A model generated the notes under the pieces. That model was not told the origin of the DNA. It ran no database searches and saw only the letters and a list, made by a program, of their open reading frames with translations. The position numbers were made by a program, and so were the translations under genes. From Iphinoe sp. HA4291-MV1 (GTDB lineage: Bacteria > Cyanobacteriota > Cyanobacteriia > Cyanobacteriales > Nostocaceae), in NCBI GenBank assembly GCA_019359415.1, contig JAHHHH010000001.1, forward strand, positions 1 to 64,000: 64,000 bases of DNA, in the 5' to 3' direction. This document shows positions 9,637 to 18,490 of this stretch, piece after piece (position 1 is the stretch's first letter; the number at the start of each line of letters is the position of its first letter).

Positions 9637-9810
9637 TTGTACGTTTTTGTGGAGGTTCACCAGTGGATGTATGACCACTATTCCCAGTTAGAGAAATGCT
9701 GCTTTCAGGATATCGTTCAACGGACTGCAACAGAAAGTTACATTCCCAATTGGGCTAGTACCGCTGCTTTGGAAGTCAAAAGTCACTCATTCAAAAGACT
9801 TATGCTGTAA
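9637..9810 (+). pseudogene. Orphan C-terminal reading frame, probable glycosyltransferase remnant
   Basis: The frame is open from 9637 to the TAA at 9808-9810 without a usable start codon. It encodes QWMYDHYSQLEKCCFQDIV followed by a charged tail. The composition (clustered aromatic and paired cysteine residues, no repeats) looks like a real protein end and not random translation. It may be the other end of the enzyme whose N-terminal scrap is at 7502-7576; that link is speculative. Confidence 0.35.
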
Positions 9811-9861
9811 GCTTTTTGTCGATTCCGACTCCATCTTTATAGAAGCTATTAAGCCAGCACC

Positions 9862-11109
9862 ATGAACATCCTACACATCAACCAATCTGATATTTCTGGT
9901 GGAGCAGCGATCGCAGGCTACCGACTACATCAAGGCTTGCTAGCTCAAGGTATTAACTCGCGACTGCTAGTAGGTAAAGTTGAAACCAGCAGCGATCGCG
10001 TCGCCTCTGTACCAAGCAACTACTACATCGAAAGACAACTCTTGCGTGTGACTTCGCGTCTTGGCTTCAACTATCTCAACCTTATCAGTAGCTTTGATAT
10101 TCCCAAGCACAGTTTCTACAAAAATGCAGATATTCTTAACTTTCATAACCTGCACACTGGTTACTTCAACTATCTGGCAATTCCATCATTAACTCAAAAT
10201 AAACCAGCAGTTTTTACACTTCACGATATGTGGAGCTTTACAGGTCACTGCGCTTACAGCTACGGGTGCGATCGCTGGAAAATTGGATGTGGAAAATGTC
10301 CATACCCAGATATTTATCCTACCATTGCCAGAGACAATACTCACCTGGAGTGGAAACTGAAAAACTGGGTTTACAGTCGTTCCAACCTCACCATCGTGAC
10401 TCCTAGTCATTGGCTAACTCAGCAAGTTCAGCAAAGTATGCTCAAACGCTTTGCGATTCATTATATTCCTAATGGGATTAATACCAAAGCTTATCAGCCA
10501 CTTGACCCCGAAAAGTGTCGCTCCATCTTAGATATCCCAACAGGCAAAAAAGTTCTCATGTTTGGGGCTGAAAGTCTCACAGATTCTCGCAAAGGAGGCG
10601 ATTTGCTGCTAAAAGCATTGCAAAACCTACCCGCATCCCTCAAAACTGAAATTGTACTTTTAACTATAGGTAATGCAGGCGAAGCTATTTCTGAAGCAGT
10701 GGAGATAGCGACTCTCAATCTTGGTTACGTCAGCAGCGATCGCTTGAAATCTATCGCCTATTCTGCTGCTGACTTGTTTATTTTTCCGACTCGCGCTGAC
10801 AATCTTCCCTTGGTACTACAAGAGAGTATGGCTTGCGGTACTCCCATGGTTTCATTCAAAGTTGGTGGTGTCCTTGATCTCGTACGTCCAGGTATCACTG
10901 GTTACTTAGCTATACCAGAAGATGCTGATGATTTTTGTCGTGGAATTGTGAAGTTGCTGGAAGATGAGAGTTTGCGCGATCGCATGAAGCAAAACTGTCG
11001 AGCGATCGCTCTTGAGGAATACCCTTTAGAATTACAGGCGAAGCGATATATTGAGTTGTACCGTCAGGTTTTAGAGAAATTGGGGCGATCGCAGGCTGAC
11101 TCGTGTTGA
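9862..11109 (+). CDS. Family 4 glycosyltransferase
   Basis: Retaining GT-B-fold glycosyltransferase of 415 residues. The N-terminal acceptor domain starts MNILHINQSDISGGAAIAGYRL. A cysteine cluster (HCAYSYGCDRWKIGCGKCP, near residues 129-147) defines a GT4 subgroup seen in exopolysaccharide loci and could bind a metal. The hinge reads IPNGINTKAYQP. The C-terminal donor domain has LMFGAESL near 232 and the EX7E catalytic motif in ESMACGTPMVSFKVGG near 321. The HIP1 octamer occurs several times inside the gene. Start ATG 9862; donor sugar unknown. Confidence 0.92.
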   Translation: MNILHINQSDISGGAAIAGYRLHQGLLAQGINSRLLVGKVETSSDRVASVPSNYYIERQLLRVTSRLGFNYLNLISSFDIPKHSFYKNADILNFHNLHTGYFNYLAIPSLTQNKPAVFTLHDMWSFTGHCAYSYGCDRWKIGCGKCPYPDIYPTIARDNTHLEWKLKNWVYSRSNLTIVTPSHWLTQQVQQSMLKRFAIHYIPNGINTKAYQPLDPEKCRSILDIPTGKKVLMFGAESLTDSRKGGDLLLKALQNLPASLKTEIVLLTIGNAGEAISEAVEIATLNLGYVSSDRLKSIAYSAADLFIFPTRADNLPLVLQESMACGTPMVSFKVGGVLDLVRPGITGYLAIPEDADDFCRGIVKLLEDESLRDRMKQNCRAIALEEYPLELQAKRYIELYRQVLEKLGRSQADSC

Positions 11110-11136
11110 TTCCAAAGGTTGGGAGAGCGCTATCTA

Positions 11137-11342
11137 TTACAAATCTTCTTCAGTTAGATCGGCTATCTTCATCAAAGCTTTCAAAGTTCCTATCTTTAAA
11201 TCTTTATTCGCATGGACTGGAATCGACAGTATTTGATGAGACTCAGCTTGTTGATAGATATGATGACTACCAGTAATTTTTTTTAAATCCATCCCTTCTT
11301 CTCTACGATTGAGCAGAGCTTTTTCCCGGAAATAGACTTCAT
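11137..11342 (-). pseudogene. hicA: HicA-type mRNA interferase, frameshifted
   Basis: Toxin of a HicBA module. Translation from ATG 11342, which overlaps the hicB stop by 4 bp, gives MKSISGKKLCSIVEKKGWI and then a stop at 11283-11285. The remaining HicA sequence (KKITGSHHIYQQ with the catalytic histidine, then IPVHANKDLKIGTLKALM) continues in another frame from 11286 to 11137. One base is missing between W18 and the next leucine, beside a run of eight T on the + strand (11277-11284). Either the toxin is inactivated or this is a sequencing/assembly error at the homopolymer; slippage expression is a remote alternative. Confidence 0.8.
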
Positions 11343-11542
11343 ACAGCAATTTCGACTACCTGAGCTGCATCTTCTATCGAATGACTTTCATTAGCAACCT
11401 CTAGCCATCCTTCAATTGCATCCTTAAGATTAGCCATCAACTCTTCCCAAGTATCGCCCTCAGTAATACAACCAGGTAGAGCAGGAACTTCCGCCCAGTA
11501 TCCGCCTTCTTCAGCTTGGTGAACAATTGCCTTGAACTTCAT
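11339..11542 (-). CDS. hicB: HicB-family antitoxin
   Basis: A 67-residue partial-RNase-H-fold antitoxin with the family pattern: FKAIVHQAEEGGYWAEVPAL, PGCITEGDTWEELMANLKDAIEGWLE. It normally binds and blocks HicA, encoded directly downstream with a 4-bp overlap. The frame is open for 9 further residues upstream to 11569, but the ATG at 11542 gives the usual HicB N-terminus (MKFKAIV). Because the hicA frame is broken, the antitoxin may now stand alone. Confidence 0.85.
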   Translation of the reverse strand: MKFKAIVHQAEEGGYWAEVPALPGCITEGDTWEELMANLKDAIEGWLEVANESHSIEDAAQVVEIAV

Positions 11543-11678
11543 GCCGAATGTTGCACGCTTAGATTTCAACTCTATGTTATCAGCGATCGCCCTTTGGGCA
11601 CTGCGCTGTTGAGGCTTATTCGTGTTGATTAGTGAGGTGGGCTAATATTAAGAGTAACCCTAGAAGTCCAAACTAGCC

Positions 11679-11951
11679 ATGAGTCCAAAGTCTTTGGCAA
11701 TTTCTTCATCCTCCCTCACCCCCGCAAATCGTATTATATCCAAGCTTCAGGAACTATCATCACAGCAGCAGCAGAAAGTTCTTGACTTCATCGAATCTCT
11801 CATTTTGGAAAGCAACCCTCAAAAATCTATTTGGCAAGAAATCCAGGACATCGTTGAGCAAGTACCCGAAGAACTATGGGATGAACTCCCCACAGATGGT
11901 GCAGAGAATCACGATCACTACCTCTACGGAGCACCTAAGGTAAAAGCGTGA
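11679..11951 (+). CDS. VapB-like antitoxin (DUF2281 type)
   Basis: A 90-residue protein with the helix ISKLQELSSQQQQKVLDFIESL (residues 19-40), typical of cyanobacterial antitoxins in the DUF2281/VapB group. A negatively charged C-terminal tail (VEQVPEELWDEL) probably blocks the toxin active site. It is followed by a PIN toxin with a 4-bp GTGA overlap, which supports a functional toxin-antitoxin operon. Start ATG 11679. Confidence 0.8.
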   Translation: MSPKSLAISSSSLTPANRIISKLQELSSQQQQKVLDFIESLILESNPQKSIWQEIQDIVEQVPEELWDELPTDGAENHDHYLYGAPKVKA

Positions 11952-12355
11952 AGACTATCTTTGTAGATACGCTTTACTGGATCGCAATCACAAATCCCAA
12001 AGACCAATGGTACTCTAGAGCGTTAGAAGTCCAGAAACATCTTCAAGCAACACAACTCATCACAACCGAAACTGTTCTGATTGAATATCTCAACTACTTT
12101 TGTGGATACAGCCCTCGAATGCGACAAACCGTAGCGAGTGTTGCGCGCTTCATCCTCAGAAATCCCAACGTTGAAGTCGTGCTGCATACTCATGAAGTTT
12201 TTTTAAATGCTTTAACGCTTTATACAGAACGTCTTGATAAAGGCTACAGCCTCATAGATTGCATTTCAATGGTGACAATGCAAGATTGCAACTTGACTGA
12301 GGTGCTCAGCCATGATAAGCACTTCGCCCAAGAAGGATTCATGCTTTTGCTTTAG
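11948..12355 (+). CDS. VapC-like PIN-domain ribonuclease toxin
   Basis: A 135-residue PIN nuclease. The conserved acids are visible in order: D7 in IFVDTLYW, the glutamate in TTETVLIEYL near 42, the aspartate in GYSLIDCISM near 98 and the aspartate in SHDKHF near 119. Such toxins cleave tRNA or rRNA under stress when released from the antitoxin. Translation begins at a GTG overlapping the antitoxin stop. All catalytic positions are intact, in contrast to the gutted copy at 5906-5977. Confidence 0.88.
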   Translation: MKTIFVDTLYWIAITNPKDQWYSRALEVQKHLQATQLITTETVLIEYLNYFCGYSPRMRQTVASVARFILRNPNVEVVLHTHEVFLNALTLYTERLDKGYSLIDCISMVTMQDCNLTEVLSHDKHFAQEGFMLLL

Positions 12356-12621
12356 TAGTGCAATTATTATTGCCTTCACTGAATACCCCCGCTAAGTTAC
12401 AAGCTAAGCGATCGCATGAGTTAAAAACGTGTTGAACCCATAGTCGGATTATCGAAGATACACTCTGCCTTTACAAAAGCTTTATAAAAATTACGTAACA
12501 ATCTCTTTTGATTCATCCTGATTCTTCTTGAAGTTACGGAAGAGTCCAGTAGGAACACGGGAATTCATCGGTTACTTTATCGCTAGCACAGAACATTCCA
12601 GCAATCTGAAATAAGCCAATC

Positions 12622-13491
12622 ATGATTAGTGTTATCACCCCAGTTTACAACGGCGAAAGATTCATTGAGTCTTGCATCAAAGTTGTGATAGACCAAAACT
12701 GTCCAAATGTCGAACACATCATTGTAGATGGTGGTTCAACAGACGGAACAGTAGAAATTATCAAACAGTATGCACAAAAGTATCCTCACATTCGTTGGAT
12801 TTCTGAAAAGGACAGAGGACAATCGGATGCAATGAACAAAGGAATTGCCATGGCGAAGGGAGAAATTATATCTTTTTTAAATGTTGATGATTTCTATGAA
12901 TCAAACGCATTAAACCGCGTCTTAGAACTTTTTACAGATTTACCTGAGCCAAGTTTCCTTGTGGGAAATTGTAATATTTGGGGTGATGAAGAAGAGTTTT
13001 TGTATACAAACAAGCCAAAAAATCTGAAAATAACACATTTGTTGTCTTCTACAGAGCCTCCTCCATTTCCATTAAATCCTTCCGCCTACTTTTACCATAA
13101 GTCATTACATCAAAAGATTGGGCTTTACAAAGTAGACGAACATTACATGATGGATATTGACTTTATATGCAAAGCAGTGCAAGCCGCAACAGTGAGGTAT
13201 GCAGATGAAGCTTGGGGAAATCATCGTCACATTCAGGGTACAAAGACTATTTCCCTAGTGAAGAGTGGTCAGCACACTCAACATCTTTCTGACCTTTTAG
13301 AAGAACATAAAAAGAAACTTCCTTTGTTTGAGCAGTATCAAGTAGATATTCTGAGAGGTTTTTATAGAAACTTATATCAACTCAAGTACTACTTCCGCAG
13401 AACTAAGCATTACTTGAGGAACCCACAAGATTTATTTCAAAAGCTTAGATTCAGGTTAGTTAGAATTCTTGAGAAGAATGTAGTGTCTTAA
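12622..13491 (+). CDS. Family 2 glycosyltransferase (WcaA-like)
   Basis: A 289-residue inverting GT-A enzyme. It opens with ISVITPVYNGERFIESCI (residues 2-19), then HIIVDGGSTDGTVEIIKQY, the acceptor-side KDRGQSDAMNKGIAMAKGEI and the metal-binding FLNVDDFYE near 87. This pattern is standard for GT2 enzymes of polysaccharide loci. Start ATG 12622; the upstream 266 bp carry no gene. The next gene begins 3 bp after the stop, so the two are probably co-transcribed. Confidence 0.92.
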   Translation: MISVITPVYNGERFIESCIKVVIDQNCPNVEHIIVDGGSTDGTVEIIKQYAQKYPHIRWISEKDRGQSDAMNKGIAMAKGEIISFLNVDDFYESNALNRVLELFTDLPEPSFLVGNCNIWGDEEEFLYTNKPKNLKITHLLSSTEPPPFPLNPSAYFYHKSLHQKIGLYKVDEHYMMDIDFICKAVQAATVRYADEAWGNHRHIQGTKTISLVKSGQHTQHLSDLLEEHKKKLPLFEQYQVDILRGFYRNLYQLKYYFRRTKHYLRNPQDLFQKLRFRLVRILEKNVVS

Positions 13492-13494
13492 CTT

Positions 13495-14973
13495 GTGTTG
13501 ATTGGAGATATGCTCCTTCGATTGCAGAATGAAAAACAAATGTCAGTTGAATCTATCAATGTAAAAAAAATGTTAGGAGTTGACACCCATCAACCAGCTA
13601 GGATTCAGATTGTCAGCAGAGAGATTCCGGTTGAGAATGCGATCGGAAATGCTACTTACCTTCTGGATTTTATCCGCTACTTACGGCAAGCAGGTTGCGA
13701 AATTGAGTACACACTGCTAAATTCATCGCCTAACGGTAAAATTCCTTGGTATATTATTCCACCTAACTTGGCAGCACTTGTCAAGGTGTCAGCTAAAGAT
13801 AATTATCGAATTGGTCGCATTCTGTTCAGATTCAATTCTTTGTTAGAGTGGTTAATTGCGCCGCTGCATCTGGCTTACAATCTATTGTTACCAAAAACCT
13901 TGAAAGATATTTACCGCTCTGTCAGAGATAAACGACGGAAAACACGCGGTTATGTGCTTGTTCCTCCAGCTTGGGATGCTCTAGCAACGCCAGAGGAAGT
14001 CGCTTTTGCTAGTTCAAGATTTCTAAAATTCAAGCCACATATTGTCATTGCTAACTATGCTTTTTTAGGGAACGTTTTAAACTTCCCTGCTATAGATGAA
14101 ACAGTATTAAAAGTCATACTTACCCACGATGTCCGTCATTATAGAACTGCTCATTTCAAAAAAATGGGGGTGATTACTTTTGAGTCAGATTGGAGCCAAC
14201 AGACAGAAGCAACAGAATTGTCCAAAGCGCAGGTACTATTAGCTATTCAAGAAGAAGATGCCAAAGTCTTTCAAGAAATGGTACCTCAATGTGAAGTGAT
14301 TCGTATGCCGATATCGGCAATATGTCATACACATAATGCTAAACAAGTGTCAGGTCGTTGTTTATTTATCGGTAGTTATACAGACCACAACCTTCATGGT
14401 TTACAGTGGTTTCTCAAAAACGTGTGGTCTATTGTGTTACAGTTAGTTCCCAATTGCAACCTTCATGTTTGTGGTACTGTATGTGATGGGATTAAAGAGA
14501 CATTTTCAAATGTTCGCTTTCTAGGTAGGGTAGACGATTTAACAACTGAGTACAGTAGTGCACAAGTGTGTCTAGTTCCCCTACCTGTTGGAAGTGGACT
14601 AAAAATTAAGCTTGTGGAAGCTTTATCACATGGTCGTGCTTGCGTTTCAACAAGTGTTGGGGTTCAAGGACTGCGTGAGATTGTAGATCATGCTGTTCTC
14701 GTGGGAGACACTGCTGAAGATTTTGCAACCGCAGTTCAGACACTGTTGACTCATCAAGATAAACGCCAATGGATGGAAGAGCAAGCTCGCAGGTATGTCA
14801 CAGAAAAACTTTCACCTCAAGCTATATACCAACCATTCTTAGACCGAATTGAGCAACACTTACAACAAATAGCAAATAAAACGACTAAACAATTGCGAGA
14901 GAACAAACTAAGTAGTAGCAAAGTCTTAACTTCTAACTTGATATCAAACAAGGAGAAATCACATGAAATTTAA
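13495..14973 (+). CDS. Family 4 glycosyltransferase
   Basis: A GT-B-fold protein of up to 492 residues. The N-terminal half is divergent (RIQIVSREIPVENAIGNATYLL). The donor half has LFIGSYTDHNLHGLQWF near 297, VRFLGRVDDL and GSGLKIKLVEALSHGRACVSTSVGVQGL near 367-394, with the GT4 lysine and glutamate. The frame opens with GTG 13495; ATG 13510, just after ggag, is an equally good start. The last codons (NKEKSHEI) run into a copy of the glf ribosome-binding site and start region (14950-14970), so the gene end looks like a recombination junction. Confidence 0.88.
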   Translation: MLIGDMLLRLQNEKQMSVESINVKKMLGVDTHQPARIQIVSREIPVENAIGNATYLLDFIRYLRQAGCEIEYTLLNSSPNGKIPWYIIPPNLAALVKVSAKDNYRIGRILFRFNSLLEWLIAPLHLAYNLLLPKTLKDIYRSVRDKRRKTRGYVLVPPAWDALATPEEVAFASSRFLKFKPHIVIANYAFLGNVLNFPAIDETVLKVILTHDVRHYRTAHFKKMGVITFESDWSQQTEATELSKAQVLLAIQEEDAKVFQEMVPQCEVIRMPISAICHTHNAKQVSGRCLFIGSYTDHNLHGLQWFLKNVWSIVLQLVPNCNLHVCGTVCDGIKETFSNVRFLGRVDDLTTEYSSAQVCLVPLPVGSGLKIKLVEALSHGRACVSTSVGVQGLREIVDHAVLVGDTAEDFATAVQTLLTHQDKRQWMEEQARRYVTEKLSPQAIYQPFLDRIEQHLQQIANKTTKQLRENKLSSSKVLTSNLISNKEKSHEI

Positions 14974-14980
14974 TTGATGA
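14950..14980 (+). repeat. Truncated duplicate of the glf ribosome-binding site and start
   Basis: The sequence caaggagaaatcacatgaaa followed by tttaattga nearly repeats the leader and first codons of glf at 15194-15222 (caaggagaaaccattatgaa, then gtttgattgg). Here the frame reads M-K-F-N and stops. It looks like the surviving 5' end of a second glf copy or the scar of a duplication/deletion. The 230 bp between the copies hold only short repeats. Confidence 0.6.
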
Positions 14981-15209
14981 ACTATAGCCGTCAGGTATTT
15001 TGTATGCGTCATTGTTGCAAAAGATTGAGGAAACAGGTGGTTAGCTGTTCATTAAACTTCTTGTAAAAGTCCTTCTTTTCGCGCTCTTATTCGCGCCTTT
15101 GCGCCTACTCTGCGAGAACGGCTCCGCCGAATGCGTGAGACAAAAAATATCTTCAGTTGAGTGTGAGAGTTCCGAAACTCAATTTAGCCTCTAGCAAGGA
15201 GAAACCATT

Positions 15210-16337
15210 ATGAAGTTTGATTGGCTAATCATAGGCGCTGGATATTCTGCATGCGTTATAGCTGAGCGAGTAGCGACTCAGTTAGCGCAAAGAGTGCTAA
15301 TTGTAGAACAACGGGATCACATTGGTGGGAATGCCTACGATTACTACAATGAGCATGGAATTCTAGTTCATAAATACGGACCTCACATCTTTCACACCAA
15401 ATCCAAAAAAGTTTGGAACTATCTCTCGCAATTTACTGAGTGGAGACACTACTATCACCATGTCCTCGGAGTCATAGATGGTAAGAAAGTCCCCATACCT
15501 TTTAATCTCAATTCTCTCTACGCTCTTTTTCCTCCAAAGTATGCAGAAAAACTTGAGAATTTACTTCTAGAAAACTTTGGTTTTGGCGTCAAAGTACCCA
15601 TTTTGAAACTGCGCGAGAGTGCAAGTGGTGACCTCTCTTTTTTAGCTGATTACATCTATGAAAAAGTCTTCCTCAACTACACAATTAAACAGTGGGATTT
15701 GAAACCAGAGGAATTGGATCGGGGAGTTACAGGACGTGTTCCAGTCTACATCAGTCGGGATAACCGTTACTTCCAAGACCCCTATCAAGCTATGCCTAAG
15801 CTTGGCTACACTGAGATGTTCCGTAAAATGCTAGCTCACCCCAACATTAAAGTGTTACTAAATACAGATTACCGCGAGGTGATCAACGATATCAAGTTTA
15901 ACCGACTACTTTGTACAGGACCAATTGATGCTTTCTTCGATTATATGTATGGCGAACTGCCATATCGTAGCATCAACTTTCAGCTCGAGACTTTAGACAA
16001 AGAGTGGTATCAAGAAGTCGGTACAGTCAACTATCCTAACGAGTACGATATCACACGCATCACCGAGCAGAAGTATTTGTCTGGGCAAACTTCACCAAAG
16101 ACAACCTTGGTGATGGAATATCCTCAAGCTTATGTACCAGGTAAAAATGACCCCTACTATCCTATTCCTCGAGAAGAGAACCGTGAACATCTGGACTTCT
16201 ACTTGAAAGAAGTAGAAAAACTTAACGGTTCAGTCCTGTTTGCAGGGCGACTTGGAGATTACAAGTACTATGACATGGATCAAGCAGTGGTGCGAGCGTT
16301 GGGTTTGTTTGAGAAAGGGGTAGCGAATTCAATGTAG
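15210..16337 (+). CDS. glf: UDP-galactopyranose mutase
   Basis: Flavoenzyme that interconverts UDP-galactopyranose and UDP-galactofuranose, the donor for Galf transfer. The 375-residue protein has the FAD-binding loop IIGAGYSACV (residues 7-16), VEQRDHIGGNAYDYY near 31-45 and YGPHIFHTKSKKVW near 55. It also has YTIKQWDLKPEELDRGVTGRVPV near 151-170 and the C-terminal FAGRLGDYKYYDMDQAV. The ATG at 15210 follows the clear site aaggag (15196-15201). The galactofuranosyltransferase-like gene follows after about 100 bp, so the exported glycan very likely contains galactofuranose. Confidence 0.96.
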   Translation: MKFDWLIIGAGYSACVIAERVATQLAQRVLIVEQRDHIGGNAYDYYNEHGILVHKYGPHIFHTKSKKVWNYLSQFTEWRHYYHHVLGVIDGKKVPIPFNLNSLYALFPPKYAEKLENLLLENFGFGVKVPILKLRESASGDLSFLADYIYEKVFLNYTIKQWDLKPEELDRGVTGRVPVYISRDNRYFQDPYQAMPKLGYTEMFRKMLAHPNIKVLLNTDYREVINDIKFNRLLCTGPIDAFFDYMYGELPYRSINFQLETLDKEWYQEVGTVNYPNEYDITRITEQKYLSGQTSPKTTLVMEYPQAYVPGKNDPYYPIPREENREHLDFYLKEVEKLNGSVLFAGRLGDYKYYDMDQAVVRALGLFEKGVANSM

Positions 16338-16445
16338 GAATAACAAATAATGTCCCAAAAGCAAATGACTGATTCAGAATGCTATTAATCTGGGTGCTAC
16401 GTCTACCAAGAAACATAAATTAGAGAAAAATTGAACACAAGCCAA

Positions 16446-18296
16446 ATGAAAGTAGTCAGCAGAATTCGATTTCCCTGTACATCTGAAACTTCTAGTTTGT
16501 ACATGAAATGCAATGAGGGTGTATCCATAAACTTTTGTGCAGAACAAAAGGTTGTATTAACTAGAAATGGTGTGCTGTCCCTAAACACCTATTTTAATTC
16601 GTTCTATGAACAATTCTACGCAAAATATACCGAGCTTTCCTCTTTATATTACTTATTAAAGCTTGAGGGGAATTTTCAAGTCTCTTTATACAGAGAACAG
16701 TATGGTAGAGAAACCAGAGAACTGATTGACACAGAAAACTTTGAGAACTGTCAATCATTAGAGCCTGTGAAAATTTTGCTCCCAAACTCTTGGCGGAGTG
16801 AACAAAGTGGGAGAGTTTATCTAGAAATAGCTTGCTTGAGTGACGGGGGTTTATTCGCAGGCGGATTCATTGCAACCGAACAACCAAAGCTTAGAGAAGT
16901 ATCTTTGGGCATTATTACTTGTACTTTCAAGAAAGAAGCTTTTATTAAAAATACAGTGAATACTATTTTAAAAGATGATTTCTTGCAAAACAAGAAGTTT
17001 AAAGTTTTTGTTGTTGATAATGGCAAAACCTTGAAACACGACGAATTCGACGACCCTAGGGTTCAATTGATTCCTAACAGAAATGTAGGTGGGGCAGGAG
17101 GTTTCACTAGAGGTTTAATCCAAGCTTTACAAGAGAATGTTTATACACATTTCCTGTTCATGGATGATGACATTGAGTTAGAGAGTGAATCTATCTACAG
17201 GCTTTTCCCCTTGTACGAATACGCAAATCAGGACTTTGCTATATCTGGTAGTATGCTGGACTTGTATAAAAAGCATATATTGTATGAAGCAGGGGCATTA
17301 CTATGCACTAATTTTTTATACCGTGATAAAAATTACGGTAATGATCCGTTCGCTATTGTCTCCCTAAAGAATAAATTCAACCTCAATAACCCTTATTTTA
17401 CCAATAGCTTACTCTTGGAGGATAAACCAGACTACGGAGCATTTTGGTTTTTCTCCTTTTCCAAGAAAGTTGTTGAAGAAATAGGTCTACCCATGCCTTT
17501 CTTTATAAAGGCAGATGATATAGAGTTTGGACTGAGGATTACAGAACGTCTTGGTAAGCCAATAGTAGCCTTCCCAAGTATAGCCGTTTGGCACGAGCCT
17601 TTCTATGCAAAGAATCCTATCTGGGTGACTTACTATAGCTCTCGAAATTTTCTGATCACACATTCCATTTGTGGTGGCTCATTAAGATATGTGCATGCAG
17701 TTAAGTTTCTTACAAAAGGATTAATCCAGAGCATTTTTTTATTTGACTACAATTCCGCAGAAATGATTATTAGGGGTTTCGAGGATTATATGCAAGGACC
17801 AGTGCTTGTTAAAAGCACTGATCCAGAAATGTTACACGCTAAGATTTTGGAACATAGCAAAAGTTACAAGAACCAAACTGTGAAATCTAATTCTCCAAGC
17901 AGTAATCTACCTCAGAGAACCTTAAGTACTGAAAAGAATAAGAAGCCTATTCTCAAAATAATTATCGGTCTAATAACTCTTAATGGTCATTTAATCCCAA
18001 ATTTTTTCCTAAGCAATGATGATGTCTTTTATTGGATCGGTTCTGACTGTGCTGACAGGTGGTTCAAGGTATTTGCGAAAAAGCGAGTTGTCATTTTCAG
18101 AGAAGGAAATAACTCTATTGAGCAGAATGAAATGAGTCGTTCAACTGGTCTCGGAATTTTAATTAGGTGGTTCCAAATCGTTATTAAGAGTACTACCAGA
18201 TGGTCTTCTGTAAGTTCAGAGTGGAGAAATGCTTTTAACCATTTCACCTCCACTGAATTTTGGAGAAATTATCTCAAACTCAATGATCAAAACTAA
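16446..18296 (+). CDS. GlfT-like galactofuranosyltransferase (GT2)
   Basis: A 616-residue enzyme with the layout of GlfT2-type galactofuranosyltransferases: an N-terminal beta-sandwich of about 150 residues, then a GT-A domain and a helical C-terminus. The GT-A domain starts at SLGIITCTFKKEAFIKNTV. VVDNGKTL, NVGGAGGFTRGL and the metal-binding FLFMDDDIELE near 240 follow. Further on are ADDIEFGLRI and the catalytic/acceptor block VWHEPFYAKNPIWVTYYSSR. A TTG at 16431 is an alternative start. Adjacency to glf supplies the donor. Linkage specificity cannot be inferred. Confidence 0.88.
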   Translation: MKVVSRIRFPCTSETSSLYMKCNEGVSINFCAEQKVVLTRNGVLSLNTYFNSFYEQFYAKYTELSSLYYLLKLEGNFQVSLYREQYGRETRELIDTENFENCQSLEPVKILLPNSWRSEQSGRVYLEIACLSDGGLFAGGFIATEQPKLREVSLGIITCTFKKEAFIKNTVNTILKDDFLQNKKFKVFVVDNGKTLKHDEFDDPRVQLIPNRNVGGAGGFTRGLIQALQENVYTHFLFMDDDIELESESIYRLFPLYEYANQDFAISGSMLDLYKKHILYEAGALLCTNFLYRDKNYGNDPFAIVSLKNKFNLNNPYFTNSLLLEDKPDYGAFWFFSFSKKVVEEIGLPMPFFIKADDIEFGLRITERLGKPIVAFPSIAVWHEPFYAKNPIWVTYYSSRNFLITHSICGGSLRYVHAVKFLTKGLIQSIFLFDYNSAEMIIRGFEDYMQGPVLVKSTDPEMLHAKILEHSKSYKNQTVKSNSPSSNLPQRTLSTEKNKKPILKIIIGLITLNGHLIPNFFLSNDDVFYWIGSDCADRWFKVFAKKRVVIFREGNNSIEQNEMSRSTGLGILIRWFQIVIKSTTRWSSVSSEWRNAFNHFTSTEFWRNYLKLNDQN

Positions 18297-18490
18297 CAAC
18301 TTGTACATTAGACCTCCTATGAAAATAGAGGCTGAAACTACGCAAAATCGTTCCAGCATCATTTTCATTGTTCTTTGTGTGCGACAGCGAGTGGAGTCTT
18401 TTACATAAATATTTTTTGTTTCGCGCACCAGGTGCAAAGAAGAGTGCGAAAAGAATGAATAAGTGCAAGAAGTCTATTGAGCTTTTTCCT

